A stretch of 64,000 nucleotides of DNA. Source: JABSQH01 sp039177505 (lineage in GTDB: Bacteria; Actinomycetota; Acidimicrobiia; Acidimicrobiales; Ilumatobacteraceae). A program made the position numbers and the translations under genes. Below are positions 8,185 to 17,152 of this stretch, piece by piece (position 1 is the stretch's first letter; each line of letters begins with the position of its first letter). The notes under the pieces are model-generated. The model had not been told where the DNA came from, did no database searches, and saw only the letters and a list, made by a program, of their open reading frames with translations. The DNA lies in assembly GCA_039177505.1 (NCBI GenBank), contig JBCDFR010000017.1, forward strand, positions 7,085 through 71,084, written 5' to 3'.

Positions 8185-8979
8185 TCAGCGTGCCCGTGAT
8201 GCGACCTGCGGCCACAACGCGTCGAATGCGGCGATCGAGTCGGCAGCCCGCCAGCCATAGCTGTGGATCGGTCGCCGGGCACCGATGGCTTCGTTGAGGA
8301 TCACGCGCTGCGGGATCGAGGGCTGCCAAATCGTCGGCGTTCCGACGATACGGGCGAGCTCCGCCTGGCGGCGAGCGGCTTCATTCGACGACGCGGGAAC
8401 GCGGTTGAGGATGACCCCGGAGAGCTCCAGGTCGGGGTTGTGACGGTCCCACACCTCGTCGATGGCGTCGGCGATCCCGCCGATACCCCGTAGGCCGAGG
8501 GCTGATGGCTCTACCACTATGAGCGCGTGACGCGCTGCGCTGAGCGCGCCGACCGTGAGCGCACCGAGCGATGGGGGGCAGTCGATCAGCACGGCGTCGT
8601 AGTCGGCACGGGAGTTGGCGCTGGAGTTGGCGCGGTCGTCGCCGCCGAGCTGGCCGAGGTGCTCAGCCAACGGTGGGAGCGGGCCGCTGTCGAGGGCGTG
8701 GAGCCGCCCGGTGGCCGGGACCACGTCGATGTGTGGCGACCAACTCGATGGCAGAACGGCGTCCGCGAGCGACGCCGTCGGATCGATCGAATCGCTCGCG
8801 GCCGTGTGCGGATCGATACCGAGGACCCAGCTCGTCGAGCCCTGTGGATCGAGATCGATCACCAGGATGCGCGCGCCCGCCGCATCGGCTGCCGATGCCA
8901 GCCCGAGCGTGATCGTGGTCTTGCCGACCCCACCTTTCTGGTTGATCACTGCGAACGTTCGCTGGCGAATCGCCGTCAT
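8185..8979 (-). CDS. ParA/Soj-family ATPase (orphan)
   Basis: A 264-residue deviant Walker-A ATPase. The P-loop INQKGGVGKTT has the signature Lys15 and catalytic Lys20. The Walker A' segment is VIDLDPQGSTSWVLG, and YDAVLIDCPPSLGALT is the Walker B region. ParA proteins form ATP-dependent dimers on DNA and position chromosomes, plasmids or other cargo. No ParB gene or parS-like site is visible nearby, so this is an orphan copy with unknown cargo rather than the chromosomal parAB locus. It converges on the AAC(3) gene with 30 nt between stops. Confidence 0.88.
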   Translation of the reverse strand: MTAIRQRTFAVINQKGGVGKTTITLGLASAADAAGARILVIDLDPQGSTSWVLGIDPHTAASDSIDPTASLADAVLPSSWSPHIDVVPATGRLHALDSGPLPPLAEHLGQLGGDDRANSSANSRADYDAVLIDCPPSLGALTVGALSAARHALIVVEPSALGLRGIGGIADAIDEVWDRHNPDLELSGVILNRVPASSNEAARRQAELARIVGTPTIWQPSIPQRVILNEAIGARRPIHSYGWRAADSIAAFDALWPQVASRAR

Positions 8980-9178
8980 CGGTTGTCATCGTCGCACATC
9001 GTCGGTCGATCTGCTCTCGGGCAGACCCGAGGTCGACGTGCGACACCGACCGGGGCGGTGACGGCGATGAGTCGACGGTGATGCGTCGAAAGGGATGATT
9101 CGTACGATCCGCGCAATGTTGGCTCGGCCAGGTACAATCGTGCGCCGTTGTCACATCGCGAGACTTGGGAGCCCTGTC

Positions 9179-9376
9179 GTGAAAAAGGGTCGTCATCGCC
9201 GGTTCGAAGAGGCGAGAAAACTGAAGCAGTCCGGCCCCGGGGCATTCGACCTGGGTCTCGGCGAGGGTCCCAACGATCGATCCGACCGCGGGCCATCGGA
9301 GGACGACGAGTACGCCGCCCTGGCGGAAAAGTACGGCGTCACCTTCGACGACGACGACGACACGGCCGACGACTAG
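9179..9376 (+). CDS. small charged protein of unknown function
   Basis: A 65-residue protein I do not recognise. The N-terminus is very basic (KKGRHRRFEEARKLKQ), the middle is Gly/Asp-rich, and the C-terminus ends in an acidic run after DDEYAALAEKYGVTF. The GTG start follows a GGGAG Shine-Dalgarno-like stretch. A good -10 box TACAAT lies at 9133-9138, giving a leader of about 35 nt. The bipolar charge suggests an RNA-, DNA- or ribosome-associated protein, but this is a guess. It is encoded divergently from ParA. Confidence 0.65.
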   Translation: MKKGRHRRFEEARKLKQSGPGAFDLGLGEGPNDRSDRGPSEDDEYAALAEKYGVTFDDDDDTADD

Positions 9377-9426
9377 GCCCGCGCCCGGCGAGGCGACGTC
9401 CGGCGATTGAGTCGGCTGCCACCGGT

Positions 9427-10185
9427 TCAGCGCGCAGGGCGAACGGCCGGATGCGGGAGCGGCACCCAGTTGGTGCGTTCCAGCAAGGGGACGAGCAGGG
9501 CATAGATGTGCTCGCCGACCAGTTCGACGATCTCGTCACGACTGGTGCGGTAGAGCGGCTCAGCGCCAACAAAGGCAGCCGCCTCCTCGGTGCACCACCA
9601 CGCAAAGTCTTCGCCGCCCTCGCCCCAGTCGCGCCGTTTCCACTCGCGCAGGCGGCTCGTCACGTGTCCCGACTCGTCGGAGGAGTGTTCGAGGCGTAGG
9701 GGCACCTGCCAGCACACCTCGGGTTTCCAGTCGAGTGGTCGTTCGCCGGCCTCGAGCGCGGCAATGTGCAGAGCACATCCGGTTCCGCCCTCGAATCCTG
9801 GCCGGTTGAGAAAGATGCATGCGTCGTCGACGGTGCGTGTGACGATCGTCGGCTGGCCCTCGTCGTCTGGGTCGCCGGGCCTGCGGTATCCCTTCTTTCG
9901 AGCCTTGTTGTAGAACTGCATCACGCGCTCATCGAGTCGCTCGAATCGGGTGTCGACATTGGCCACATCGCCGCTGTCGACGAAGTGCGCACCGTGCTGG
10001 CAACAACCGATGGCCTTCTGCGGCGCCGGCTCGTCGTCGATCCCCGGGCAGCCCCTCCCGTAGATACACGTATAACTCGACCGCAAGAACGTCGCGTCGA
10101 ACACCCACGTTCGATGTTCTTCCGGGTCGTCGAAGCTGATCCACTCGTGGAGGTCCTCGTGGGCGTCGATCGGGGATCCGCTCAT
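9427..10185 (-). CDS. cysteine-rich conserved protein of unknown function
   Basis: A 252-residue protein with nine cysteines arranged in pairs and clusters: SYTCIYGRGCPGI, AIGCCQHGAHF, DACIFLNRPGF, TGCALHIAALEAGE, EVCWQVPLR and WWCTEEAAAF. The CxxxxxC, CC and later Cys set resembles metal- or iron-sulfur-chelating proteins of the YkgJ/DUF3109 type, but I cannot name the family with confidence. There is no signal peptide. The ATG (MSGSPIDAHEDLHEW) lies 10 nt after a TAGCGT box on the minus strand. It is divergent from alaS with 85 nt between them, which share an intergenic promoter region. Confidence 0.75.
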   Translation of the reverse strand: MSGSPIDAHEDLHEWISFDDPEEHRTWVFDATFLRSSYTCIYGRGCPGIDDEPAPQKAIGCCQHGAHFVDSGDVANVDTRFERLDERVMQFYNKARKKGYRRPGDPDDEGQPTIVTRTVDDACIFLNRPGFEGGTGCALHIAALEAGERPLDWKPEVCWQVPLRLEHSSDESGHVTSRLREWKRRDWGEGGEDFAWWCTEEAAAFVGAEPLYRTSRDEIVELVGEHIYALLVPLLERTNWVPLPHPAVRPAR

Positions 10186-10270
10186 GTCGGGACACACGCT
10201 AGAGCCCGCGGCAGCGAGGTTCGATACTCGCGACACCGGTGCGCAGAGCGATCGGTAGGCTCCACCCCGC

Positions 10271-12886
10271 ATGGCCGAGCGCATGACCGCAGATCAACTT
10301 CGCGACTCCTTCCGGGATTTCTTCGCGTCCAAAAACCACGTCAAGGTGCCATCGGCCAGCCTGATTCCCCACGATCCGACCGTGTTGTTCAATGTTGCCG
10401 GCATGGTGCCGTTCAAGCCGTACTTCGTCGGCGACGAACAGCCGCCGTACAAGCGAGCGGTCAGTTCTCAAAAGTGCGCCCGAGCCGGCGGAAAGCACAA
10501 CGACCTCGACGACGTCGGTCGCACGAAGCGGCACCTCGTGTTCTTCGAGATGCTCGGCAACTTCAGCTTCGGCGACTACTTCAAGGAGTCGGCCATCCCA
10601 TGGAGCTGGGATCTGGTCACCGGCGACCCGGCAAGCGGCGGATGGGGCTTCGATGGAGACCGGCTCTGGATCACCGTCCACGAGAGCGACGACGAAGCCG
10701 AACAGATCTGGCACGACGCCGTCGGCGTGCCGATGAACCGCATCCAACGCCTCGGCGACGCCGACAACTATTGGCAGATGGCCGACACCGGCCCATGTGG
10801 ACCGTGTAGCGAGATTCACATCGATAGGGGCCCTGATTTCGGCCCGGATGGGGGACCGCGCAACGATCCTGCCGGCGACCGGTTCATGGAGTTCTGGAAC
10901 CTCGTCTTCATGCAGTTCGACCAAGCGCCCGACGGCAGTCGTGAGCCGCTGCCGGCGCCGTCGATCGACACGGGAGCCGGTCTCGAACGGATCCTCGCGC
11001 TCGTGCAGGGTGTCGACTCGGTGTGGGAGACCGATCTGATGCAGCCGCTCATCGACGAGGCGTGTTCGATCACAGGGCGTTCGTACCGGATCGGCGACTA
11101 CGACGACCGTGACAGCTTCGCCATGCGCGTCCTGGCCGAGCACGCCAGGTCGAGCACGATGCTCGTCAACGATGGCGTGTTTCCGTCCAACGAGGCTCGC
11201 GGATATGTGCTGCGGCGGATCATCCGGCGCGCGGTGCGCTACGCCTACCTGCTCGGTACCGACAATCTGGTGATGCCGCGGTTGGTCGACGTTGCCGTCG
11301 ACGTGATGGGCAATGCCTACCCCGACGTGGTCAAGAACCGTGACTTCATCACGAACGTGGTCGGTCGCGAAGAAGAGCGCTTCCGCACCACTCTGCGTAA
11401 TGGACTCACGATCCTCGACGATGCCCTGGCCGCCGACGCCGATGAGTTGGCCGGCTCGACGGCCTTTCTGCTCCACGACACCTACGGCTTCCCGCTCGAG
11501 TTGACCCAGGAGATCGCCGGAGAGCGTCAGGTCGCGGTCGACCTCGAAGGCTTCACCGCCGACATGACCGCCCAGCGCGAGCGGGCCAAGGCAGCACAGA
11601 AGGACGACGGTGACACTCCGGAGTCGCTCGATGCCTATCGCGACGTGGTCGAGCAGTTCGGCACGACCGACTTCATCGGCTACACCGATGAAGCTGCTGA
11701 ATCGCGCGTGCTTGCGGTGGTCGGACGATCCGACGAGCTCGTCGAGGTGTTCTTGGAGCGAACGCCGTTCTACGCCGAAGCCGGCGGTCAGATTGGCGAC
11801 ACGGGCACGATCTCCACCGAGACAGGTACCGCGCACGTCGTCGACACCACGTTCGCGCTGCCCAACCTGCGTCGCCACATTGCGCGTGTCGAGGGCGCGA
11901 TCCGCACTGGTCAGACGGCGACCGCGACCATCGACGTCGAGCGTCGCAACCGAATTCGCCGCAACCACACCGCGACGCACTTGCTGCACTACGCCCTCCG
12001 TCACGTGCTGGGGGATCACGTCAAGCAGGCCGGGTCGATGGTCGGGCCCGATCGGTTGCGCTTCGATTTCAGCCATTACGAGCCGGTGACCGACGAGCAG
12101 ATCTCCGAGATCGAGCGCATCGCCAATGCCGAGACGTTGGCCAACACGCCGACGCGCACCTTCGAGACGACCAAGGACGAGGCCGAGGCCTTGGGTGCCA
12201 TCGCGTTCTTCGGCGACAAGTACGGCGACATCGTGCGCGTCCTCGAAGCCGGGTCGTCGATCGAGTTGTGTGGCGGCACCCACGTCAAGGCGACCGGCGA
12301 CATCGGAACCGTGAAAGTGGTGAGTGAGTCCTCGATCGGCTCGAACCTGCGGCGCATCGAGGCGATCAGCGCAGGCGACACGGTGGCGCTGCTGCAACGC
12401 GACGCCCAGACCATCAACGGCGCCGCACGCCTCCTCGGCACTCCCGCCGACGATGTGCTCGACGGCATCCAGCGCAAGGTCGACGAGGTGAAGTCGCTCA
12501 ACGATGAGGTCAAGGCTTTACGGGCACAGTTGGCCGTGGGCCGTGCCGGCGAGCTGGCCGATGGAGCGGTCGATGGTGTGGTGGTCGCGCAGGTCGACGG
12601 TTTGGCGCCGGGCGATCTGCGCGAGCTGGCGCTGGCGATCCGTCAGCGTGGCGTGGATGTGACCGTGTTGATCGGCGAGACGCCCACCGGCGGCGTGTCA
12701 CTCGTGGCTGCTACGCCGCCCGGATCGGACGAACCGGCATCCGCACTCGTCCGCGATGCGGCCAAGGCCGTTGGTGGGGGAGGCGGTGGCAAAGGCGATA
12801 TCGCCACCGCAGGAGGCAAGAATCCCGCCGGTATCGACGAAGCGCTGACCCTCGCCGAGAAAGCCGCCCACGCCTTTCTGCGGTGA
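10271..12886 (+). CDS. alaS: alanyl-tRNA synthetase
   Basis: An 871-residue class II synthetase (EC 6.1.1.7) that charges tRNA-Ala. The N-terminal catalytic domain starts with LRDSFRDFFASKNHVKVPSA and carries RVLAEHARSS near residue 295. The editing domain has the HTATHLLHYAL zinc motif near residue 573 and ELCGGTHVKATGDIG near 673. A glycine-rich DHHA1-type C-domain follows (AVGGGGGGKGDIA). Full length and intact. The ATG lies 9 nt after a TAGGCT box (10256-10261), consistent with a leaderless mRNA. An in-frame ATG four codons later is possible. It leads the alaS-ruvX-mltG-aroE unit, the usual actinobacterial order. Confidence 0.98.
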   Translation: MAERMTADQLRDSFRDFFASKNHVKVPSASLIPHDPTVLFNVAGMVPFKPYFVGDEQPPYKRAVSSQKCARAGGKHNDLDDVGRTKRHLVFFEMLGNFSFGDYFKESAIPWSWDLVTGDPASGGWGFDGDRLWITVHESDDEAEQIWHDAVGVPMNRIQRLGDADNYWQMADTGPCGPCSEIHIDRGPDFGPDGGPRNDPAGDRFMEFWNLVFMQFDQAPDGSREPLPAPSIDTGAGLERILALVQGVDSVWETDLMQPLIDEACSITGRSYRIGDYDDRDSFAMRVLAEHARSSTMLVNDGVFPSNEARGYVLRRIIRRAVRYAYLLGTDNLVMPRLVDVAVDVMGNAYPDVVKNRDFITNVVGREEERFRTTLRNGLTILDDALAADADELAGSTAFLLHDTYGFPLELTQEIAGERQVAVDLEGFTADMTAQRERAKAAQKDDGDTPESLDAYRDVVEQFGTTDFIGYTDEAAESRVLAVVGRSDELVEVFLERTPFYAEAGGQIGDTGTISTETGTAHVVDTTFALPNLRRHIARVEGAIRTGQTATATIDVERRNRIRRNHTATHLLHYALRHVLGDHVKQAGSMVGPDRLRFDFSHYEPVTDEQISEIERIANAETLANTPTRTFETTKDEAEALGAIAFFGDKYGDIVRVLEAGSSIELCGGTHVKATGDIGTVKVVSESSIGSNLRRIEAISAGDTVALLQRDAQTINGAARLLGTPADDVLDGIQRKVDEVKSLNDEVKALRAQLAVGRAGELADGAVDGVVVAQVDGLAPGDLRELALAIRQRGVDVTVLIGETPTGGVSLVAATPPGSDEPASALVRDAAKAVGGGGGGKGDIATAGGKNPAGIDEALTLAEKAAHAFLR

Positions 12887-12959
12887 GGGCACGGCGGAAG
12901 GCTGCCGACACCGTGCGCGGGCACAAGCGCGCAAATGGCCTGCATGGCTGCGGAACGCC

Positions 12960-13382
12960 ATGAGGGCGCTGGGGCTCGATCTGGGCAGCAAGCGGATCGG
13001 GGTCGCGGTGAGCGATCTTTCGGGGTCGCTGGCCTCGCCGCTGACGACGGTCCACCGTTCGAAGAGCCGCCGCCACGACCACGCGACGATCGCCGACCTC
13101 GTCGTCGACGAAGAAGCTGAGGTCGTGGTCGTCGGCCTTCCGCTCTCACTCGACGGCACGCTCGGCCCAGCGGCGCGCGCCGCCACGAAAGAGGCCGACC
13201 AGCTGAGTAGCGTGGTCACCGTGCCCGTGGAGATGTACGACGAGCGGTTCACCACGGCAACCGCCGAGCGTGACTTGCGTGAGTTGGGTCTCGACGCACG
13301 TCGTCAGCGTTCGGTCGTCGACAAGACCGCGGCGGCGATCATGCTGCAGGCCTGGCTCGATCACCGCGGGAGCGCGTCGTGA
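12960..13382 (+). CDS. ruvX: Holliday junction resolvase-like protein RuvX (YqgF)
   Basis: A 140-residue RNase H-fold protein. The N-terminus ALGLDLGSKRIGVAVSDLSG carries the first catalytic Asp, VVVGLPLSLDG is the second conserved strand, and DERFTTATAERDL contains the acidic motif. YqgF family members act in pre-16S rRNA 5' processing and have been proposed as Holliday-junction nucleases. The length is typical. Its stop overlaps the mltG GTG (GTGA), so the two are translationally coupled in the alaS unit. Confidence 0.93.
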   Translation: MRALGLDLGSKRIGVAVSDLSGSLASPLTTVHRSKSRRHDHATIADLVVDEEAEVVVVGLPLSLDGTLGPAARAATKEADQLSSVVTVPVEMYDERFTTATAERDLRELGLDARRQRSVVDKTAAAIMLQAWLDHRGSAS

Positions 13383-14617
13383 AGCAGCTCGACCCGTTGC
13401 TCCCAGAGGCGCAGGTCGACCCCGATGAGCGCCCGGCGCTCGATTGGCCGACCGATCCGTGGGACGACGCCGAGGCGACGGGCCAGGTGGAGCGGCTGCG
13501 CCGCCAGACGCGCCCGATGAAGTGGATCGTGTACCTCGCAATGGTGCTCGTTGTCGTCGGCATCCTGATCGCCGGTGCGATCGGCTGGTGGTACTTGGGC
13601 AAAGTCAATCCGACAGGTGCGCCCGGCGAGATCCAGAGCTTCACCGTCGACGAGGCCGACGATCTGGAGACAATCGCGGCACGTCTCGAAGAGGTAGGTC
13701 TGGTGTCCGACGCCGGCGTGTTCGAGTGGTACGTCGAGCGCGACGGTGGTCTCGAGATCACGCCCGGCTACTACGAGATGCGCCCGAACGATCACATGGG
13801 CAACGTGCTCGGCGTGTTGCGCACCCCACCGGGCCAGACGTACTCCAGAGTGACGTTCCCCGAGGGTTTCACGGTGGCCCGGATGGCGGAGCGTCTCGAC
13901 GGCACCGTCGACCGGATGAGTGCCGACGACTTCCTCGCTGCGGCCACCGACGGCTCGATTCGCTCGGTGTGGCAGCCGCCTGGCGTGAACAGCCTCGAGG
14001 GCTTGTTGTTCCCCGACACCTACCAGGTGTCGAACGCCGAGAGCGAGGGCCAGGTCATCGAGCGGTTGATCGGGCTGATGGAGCGAGTCGGCAACCAGGA
14101 GGACATCGTCAACCGCTCCGCCTCGCTGGGACGGACCCCGTACGAGATTTTGATCATTGCATCGATGATCGAGCGCGAGGCCAAGATTCCCGAAGACCGA
14201 GCAAAGATCTCGCGGGTCATCCACAACCGCCTCTTCTCGAGCGCGCTGAACCCGGATAACCCGTTCCCACTGCAGATCGACGCCACGGTGTTGTACGGCG
14301 GCGAACAACTCGGTCTCGATCCGGAGATGCCGTTCAGCGAGTTACGCCAGATCCCCTCGCCGTGGAACACCTATCTCAGCACCGATCTGCCGGCGACACC
14401 GATCGCCAACCCCGGCCGGGCGTCGATTCGGGCGGCACTGAACCCGGCGCCCAATCCGGCACCGGGCGATCCATTGTGCCTCGGTCTGCCCAACCCGTCG
14501 GAGTGCTTCTACTTCTACTACGTGCTCGCGGACGAGGACGGTGGGCACGCTTTTGCGGCCACCGCCGAGCAGCACCAGGTAAACGTCAACGCGGCTGCGG
14601 CTGCCGGGCTGCTGTGA
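13379..14617 (+). CDS. mltG: endolytic transglycosylase MltG
   Basis: A 412-residue membrane-anchored murein transglycosylase that cuts nascent glycan strands. About 46 cytoplasmic residues precede one transmembrane helix (WIVYLAMVLVVVGILIAGAI, residues ~49-68). A LysM-like domain and the YceG/MltG catalytic domain follow. The catalytic Glu lies in ASMIEREAKIPEDRAKISRV, and YGGEQLGLD and WNTYLSTDLPATPIANPG complete the family signature. The GTG start overlaps the ruvX stop. Its place between ruvX and aroE is conserved in actinobacteria. Confidence 0.96.
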   Translation: MKQLDPLLPEAQVDPDERPALDWPTDPWDDAEATGQVERLRRQTRPMKWIVYLAMVLVVVGILIAGAIGWWYLGKVNPTGAPGEIQSFTVDEADDLETIAARLEEVGLVSDAGVFEWYVERDGGLEITPGYYEMRPNDHMGNVLGVLRTPPGQTYSRVTFPEGFTVARMAERLDGTVDRMSADDFLAAATDGSIRSVWQPPGVNSLEGLLFPDTYQVSNAESEGQVIERLIGLMERVGNQEDIVNRSASLGRTPYEILIIASMIEREAKIPEDRAKISRVIHNRLFSSALNPDNPFPLQIDATVLYGGEQLGLDPEMPFSELRQIPSPWNTYLSTDLPATPIANPGRASIRAALNPAPNPAPGDPLCLGLPNPSECFYFYYVLADEDGGHAFAATAEQHQVNVNAAAAAGLL

Positions 14618-15480
14618 GTACCGAGCGGCCGGCCGGCAAACTCGCCGCGGTGATCGGATCGCCGGTGGCGCACAGTTTGTCGCCGGTGGTCCACCGCGCC
14701 GGTTTTGCGTCGCTCGGGGTCGATTGGTCGTATGTCGCCTTCGACGTACCCGACGGAGGTGCCGACGACGCACTCGCTGCGATGCGCACGCTGGGTATCG
14801 CCGGACTATCGGTGACCATGCCACACAAGTCGGCCATCGCCGGAGCGGTCGACCTGCTCGAACCGACCGCACGCGCCCTCAACTCGGTCAATACGGTGAG
14901 TTGGGACGGCGATCAGCTCGTCGGATCCAGTACCGACGGCGCGGGATTGCTCGCCTCGCTCGTCGAGGTGGGCATTGACCTCGACAACTGTCGTGTGGCG
15001 ATCATTGGCGCCGGCGGTGCCGCTCGTTCCGTGATCGACGCATTCGGACGAGCGGGTGCTCGCGATATCACGGTGCTCAACCGCACGGTCGCACGTGCCG
15101 AGCAGGCGGCGTCGCTGGCGGCAAGCGCGTCCGTGGGCATCGTCAGCGACATCAGTCGCGCCGACATCGTCATCAACGCCACCAGCGTCGGCATGGGCGT
15201 CGATCCCGACGACGCCCGAGCTGACGACCTGCCCTGTCGTCGCGATCTGTTGCGTGCCGACCAGGTGGTCGTCGATCTGATCTATCACCCGCTACAGACC
15301 GCTTGGCTCCGCGCCGCCGAGGAGATTGGTGCACGCACGGTCGACGGTGTGGGGATGCTCGTCCATCAGGCCGCACTCCAACAACAGCAGTGGCTCGGCC
15401 GCCGTCCGGACATCGCACCAATGCGTGCCGCAGCCGAAGCGGAGCTGGAGGCCCGAGAGCGTGCCGGTGGCGGCCGGTAG
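14614..15480 (+). CDS. aroE: shikimate dehydrogenase
   Basis: A 288-residue NADP-dependent enzyme (EC 1.1.1.25) reducing 3-dehydroshikimate to shikimate. The substrate site GSPVAHSLSPVVHRAGF and the catalytic Lys in SVTMPHKSAIAG are present. The nucleotide-binding loop is AIIGAGGAARSV, followed by VLNRT. The GTG start overlaps the mltG stop (GTGA). It begins the aromatic-biosynthesis block with aroK and aroB. The stop codon TAG doubles as the first bases of a TAGCCT promoter-like box for the next gene. Confidence 0.96.
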   Translation: MSTERPAGKLAAVIGSPVAHSLSPVVHRAGFASLGVDWSYVAFDVPDGGADDALAAMRTLGIAGLSVTMPHKSAIAGAVDLLEPTARALNSVNTVSWDGDQLVGSSTDGAGLLASLVEVGIDLDNCRVAIIGAGGAARSVIDAFGRAGARDITVLNRTVARAEQAASLAASASVGIVSDISRADIVINATSVGMGVDPDDARADDLPCRRDLLRADQVVVDLIYHPLQTAWLRAAEEIGARTVDGVGMLVHQAALQQQQWLGRRPDIAPMRAAAEAELEARERAGGGR

Positions 15481-15489
15481 CCTGCGACG

Positions 15490-15606
15490 ATGCTCCGATT
15501 CCTCACCGCCGGTGAGTCCCGCGGACAAGCACTTGTTGTCATCGTCGAGGGTCTTCCTGCGGGTGTGCAGATCACCGTCGAGACGCTGGTCGACGTCGGA
15601 CCATGA
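15490..15606 (+). pseudogene. truncated remnant of chorismate synthase (aroC)
   Basis: A 38-codon frame begins MLRFLTAGESRGQALVVIVE and continues GLPAGVQITVE. That is the highly conserved N-terminus of chorismate synthase. The invariant GESHG His, an active-site residue, is Arg here. After about 31 recognisable residues the homology ends and the frame stops at TGA, overlapping the aroK ATG (ATGA). The enzyme is normally about 360-400 residues, so this piece cannot be functional. It sits exactly where aroC occurs between aroE and aroK in many genomes, and keeps a promoter-like TAGCCT box 6 nt before its ATG. It may survive as a leader ORF coupling translation into aroK. Confidence 0.85.
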
Positions 15607-16133
15607 CCGACACCAGCTGCATCGATGGGCGCCATGTCGTGCTGGTCGGGATGATGGGGGTCGGCAAGTCGACGGTCGGGCGGCTGCTCGCCAAACGCCT
15701 CGACCGGGAGCTGATCGACAGCGATCGCATGATCGAGTACCGCACGGGTCGAACGGTGCGGGACATCTTCGAGGCAGATGGCGAAGACGCGTTTCGCCGG
15801 TTGGAAACCGAGGCGCTCCTCGCAGGGTTGGGTCGATCGGAGCCGGCGGTGATCGCGGCCGCCGGAGGCGTGGTGCTGCGCGAGGAGAACCGGACGGCGC
15901 TCAACGACGACGCCAGCTACGTCGTATGGCTTAGCGCCCCGGTCGACGTGCTCACCCAGCGTGTCGTCAATGGCGCCCATCGTCCCCTGCTCGATGAGGA
16001 TCCACACGCCGCGCTCGGGCGTCTCGATGCAGTACGTGAGCCGCTCTACCGAGAGGTGGCCGACGGGATCGTGTCGGTCGGGTTGCGGAGCCCCAACGAT
16101 GTGGTGCAGGCGGTGATGCGATGCTGCGGGTAA
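15603..16133 (+). CDS. aroK: shikimate kinase
   Basis: A 176-residue NMP-kinase-fold enzyme (EC 2.7.1.71) phosphorylating shikimate. The P-loop VGMMGVGKSTVGRLLAKRL spans residues 15-33. ELIDSDRMIEYRTGR binds shikimate, EDAFRRLETEAL and AAAGGVVLRE follow, and the lid/adenine region HRPLLDED is present. The ATG overlaps the stop of the aroC remnant by four bases, suggesting translational coupling to that short frame. Its 3' end overlaps aroB by 13 nt. Confidence 0.96.
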   Translation: MTDTSCIDGRHVVLVGMMGVGKSTVGRLLAKRLDRELIDSDRMIEYRTGRTVRDIFEADGEDAFRRLETEALLAGLGRSEPAVIAAAGGVVLREENRTALNDDASYVVWLSAPVDVLTQRVVNGAHRPLLDEDPHAALGRLDAVREPLYREVADGIVSVGLRSPNDVVQAVMRCCG

Positions 16134-17152
16134 CCGTGCCGCTCGAGGATCGTGCGTATTCGGCCGTGATCGGACGTGGCGCAGTTGGCGAACTCGTCGA
16201 TGTGCTGCCGCCGACGGCGCGCCGTGCAGTGGTCGTCACCCAAGAAGGCGTGCCGCTCCTCGGTGCAGTCACCGACGCGTTGCGTGCGGCCGGTATCGAC
16301 GTGGCCGTGCGGCCCATCGGCCAAGGAGAGCCGGCCAAGTCGCTGGCGACGATCGGCGACCTGTCGGCTGCGTTCGCCGAGGATGGCCTGACCCGCAATG
16401 ACGTAGTGGTGGCTCTGGGCGGCGGGATGGTGACCGACGTTGCCGGCTTCGCGGCCGCATGCTGGCACCGAGGCACGCCGGTGGTCCATGTCGCCACCAC
16501 GGTGTTGGCGATGGTCGATGCAGCGATCGGCGGCAAGACGGGTGTCAACTTGCCACACGGGAAGAACCTCGTCGGAGCGTATTGGCAACCGAACGGTGTG
16601 ATCTGCGACCTCGACGCTCTTGACACCCTGCCCGACCGCGAGTGGCGATGTGGGCTCGGTGAGATGGCCAAGTATCACTTCCTCACCGGCGACGACCTGC
16701 TGGCACTCGACCTCGACGAGCGCATCGCTCGATGTATCGAGATCAAGGCCGAGGTCGTCGCCAGCGACGAACGTGAGAGCGGACGCCGAGCACTTCTCAA
16801 CTACGGGCACACCTTCGCCCATGCACTTGAAATCGCCACGGAGCATCGCATCGCGCACGGCGAGGCAGTGGCCATCGGGCTGTTGTTCGAGGCCGAGCTG
16901 GCCGCCGAATTGGGACGTATCGACCAAGCGCGCGTCGACGATCACCATCGCGTGGTAGTCGAGGCCTACGGGCTCGACCATATGCTTCCAGGCGGGTTGG
17001 TCGCCGACCAGCTGTTCGAAGTGATGGGGCGCGACAAGAAGGCGCTCGCATCGATGACGTTCGTACTCGACGGCGACAACGGGTTGGAGGTCGTCGGCGA
17101 CGTACCGGAGGCGGTCGTGCGCACCGTGCTCGACCGAGCATTGGCCCGATGA
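16121..17152 (+). CDS. aroB: 3-dehydroquinate synthase
   Basis: A 343-residue NAD- and metal-dependent enzyme (EC 4.2.3.4), the second step of the shikimate pathway. Signature segments are VVVALGGGMVTDVAGFAAAC, VATTVLAMVDAAIGGKTGVN, the catalytic GLGEMAKY region, and the metal-binding LNYGHTFAHALE plus IAHGEAVAIG. Length is normal. It overlaps aroK and its stop overlaps the next start (ATGA), so aroK-aroB-pepQ form one unit. Confidence 0.97.
   Translation: MLRVTVPLEDRAYSAVIGRGAVGELVDVLPPTARRAVVVTQEGVPLLGAVTDALRAAGIDVAVRPIGQGEPAKSLATIGDLSAAFAEDGLTRNDVVVALGGGMVTDVAGFAAACWHRGTPVVHVATTVLAMVDAAIGGKTGVNLPHGKNLVGAYWQPNGVICDLDALDTLPDREWRCGLGEMAKYHFLTGDDLLALDLDERIARCIEIKAEVVASDERESGRRALLNYGHTFAHALEIATEHRIAHGEAVAIGLLFEAELAAELGRIDQARVDDHHRVVVEAYGLDHMLPGGLVADQLFEVMGRDKKALASMTFVLDGDNGLEVVGDVPEAVVRTVLDRALAR

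Noticed and set aside
8185..8979. Plasmid or integrated-element signature because of the orphan ParA
   Set aside because: No ParB, integrase, repeats or att-like ends are nearby, and surrounding genes are core chromosomal.
10199..12397. A 732-codon open frame antisense to alaS
   Set aside because: It is the reverse shadow of a certain gene in GC-rich DNA, with no recognisable motif and His/Arg/Val-biased composition.
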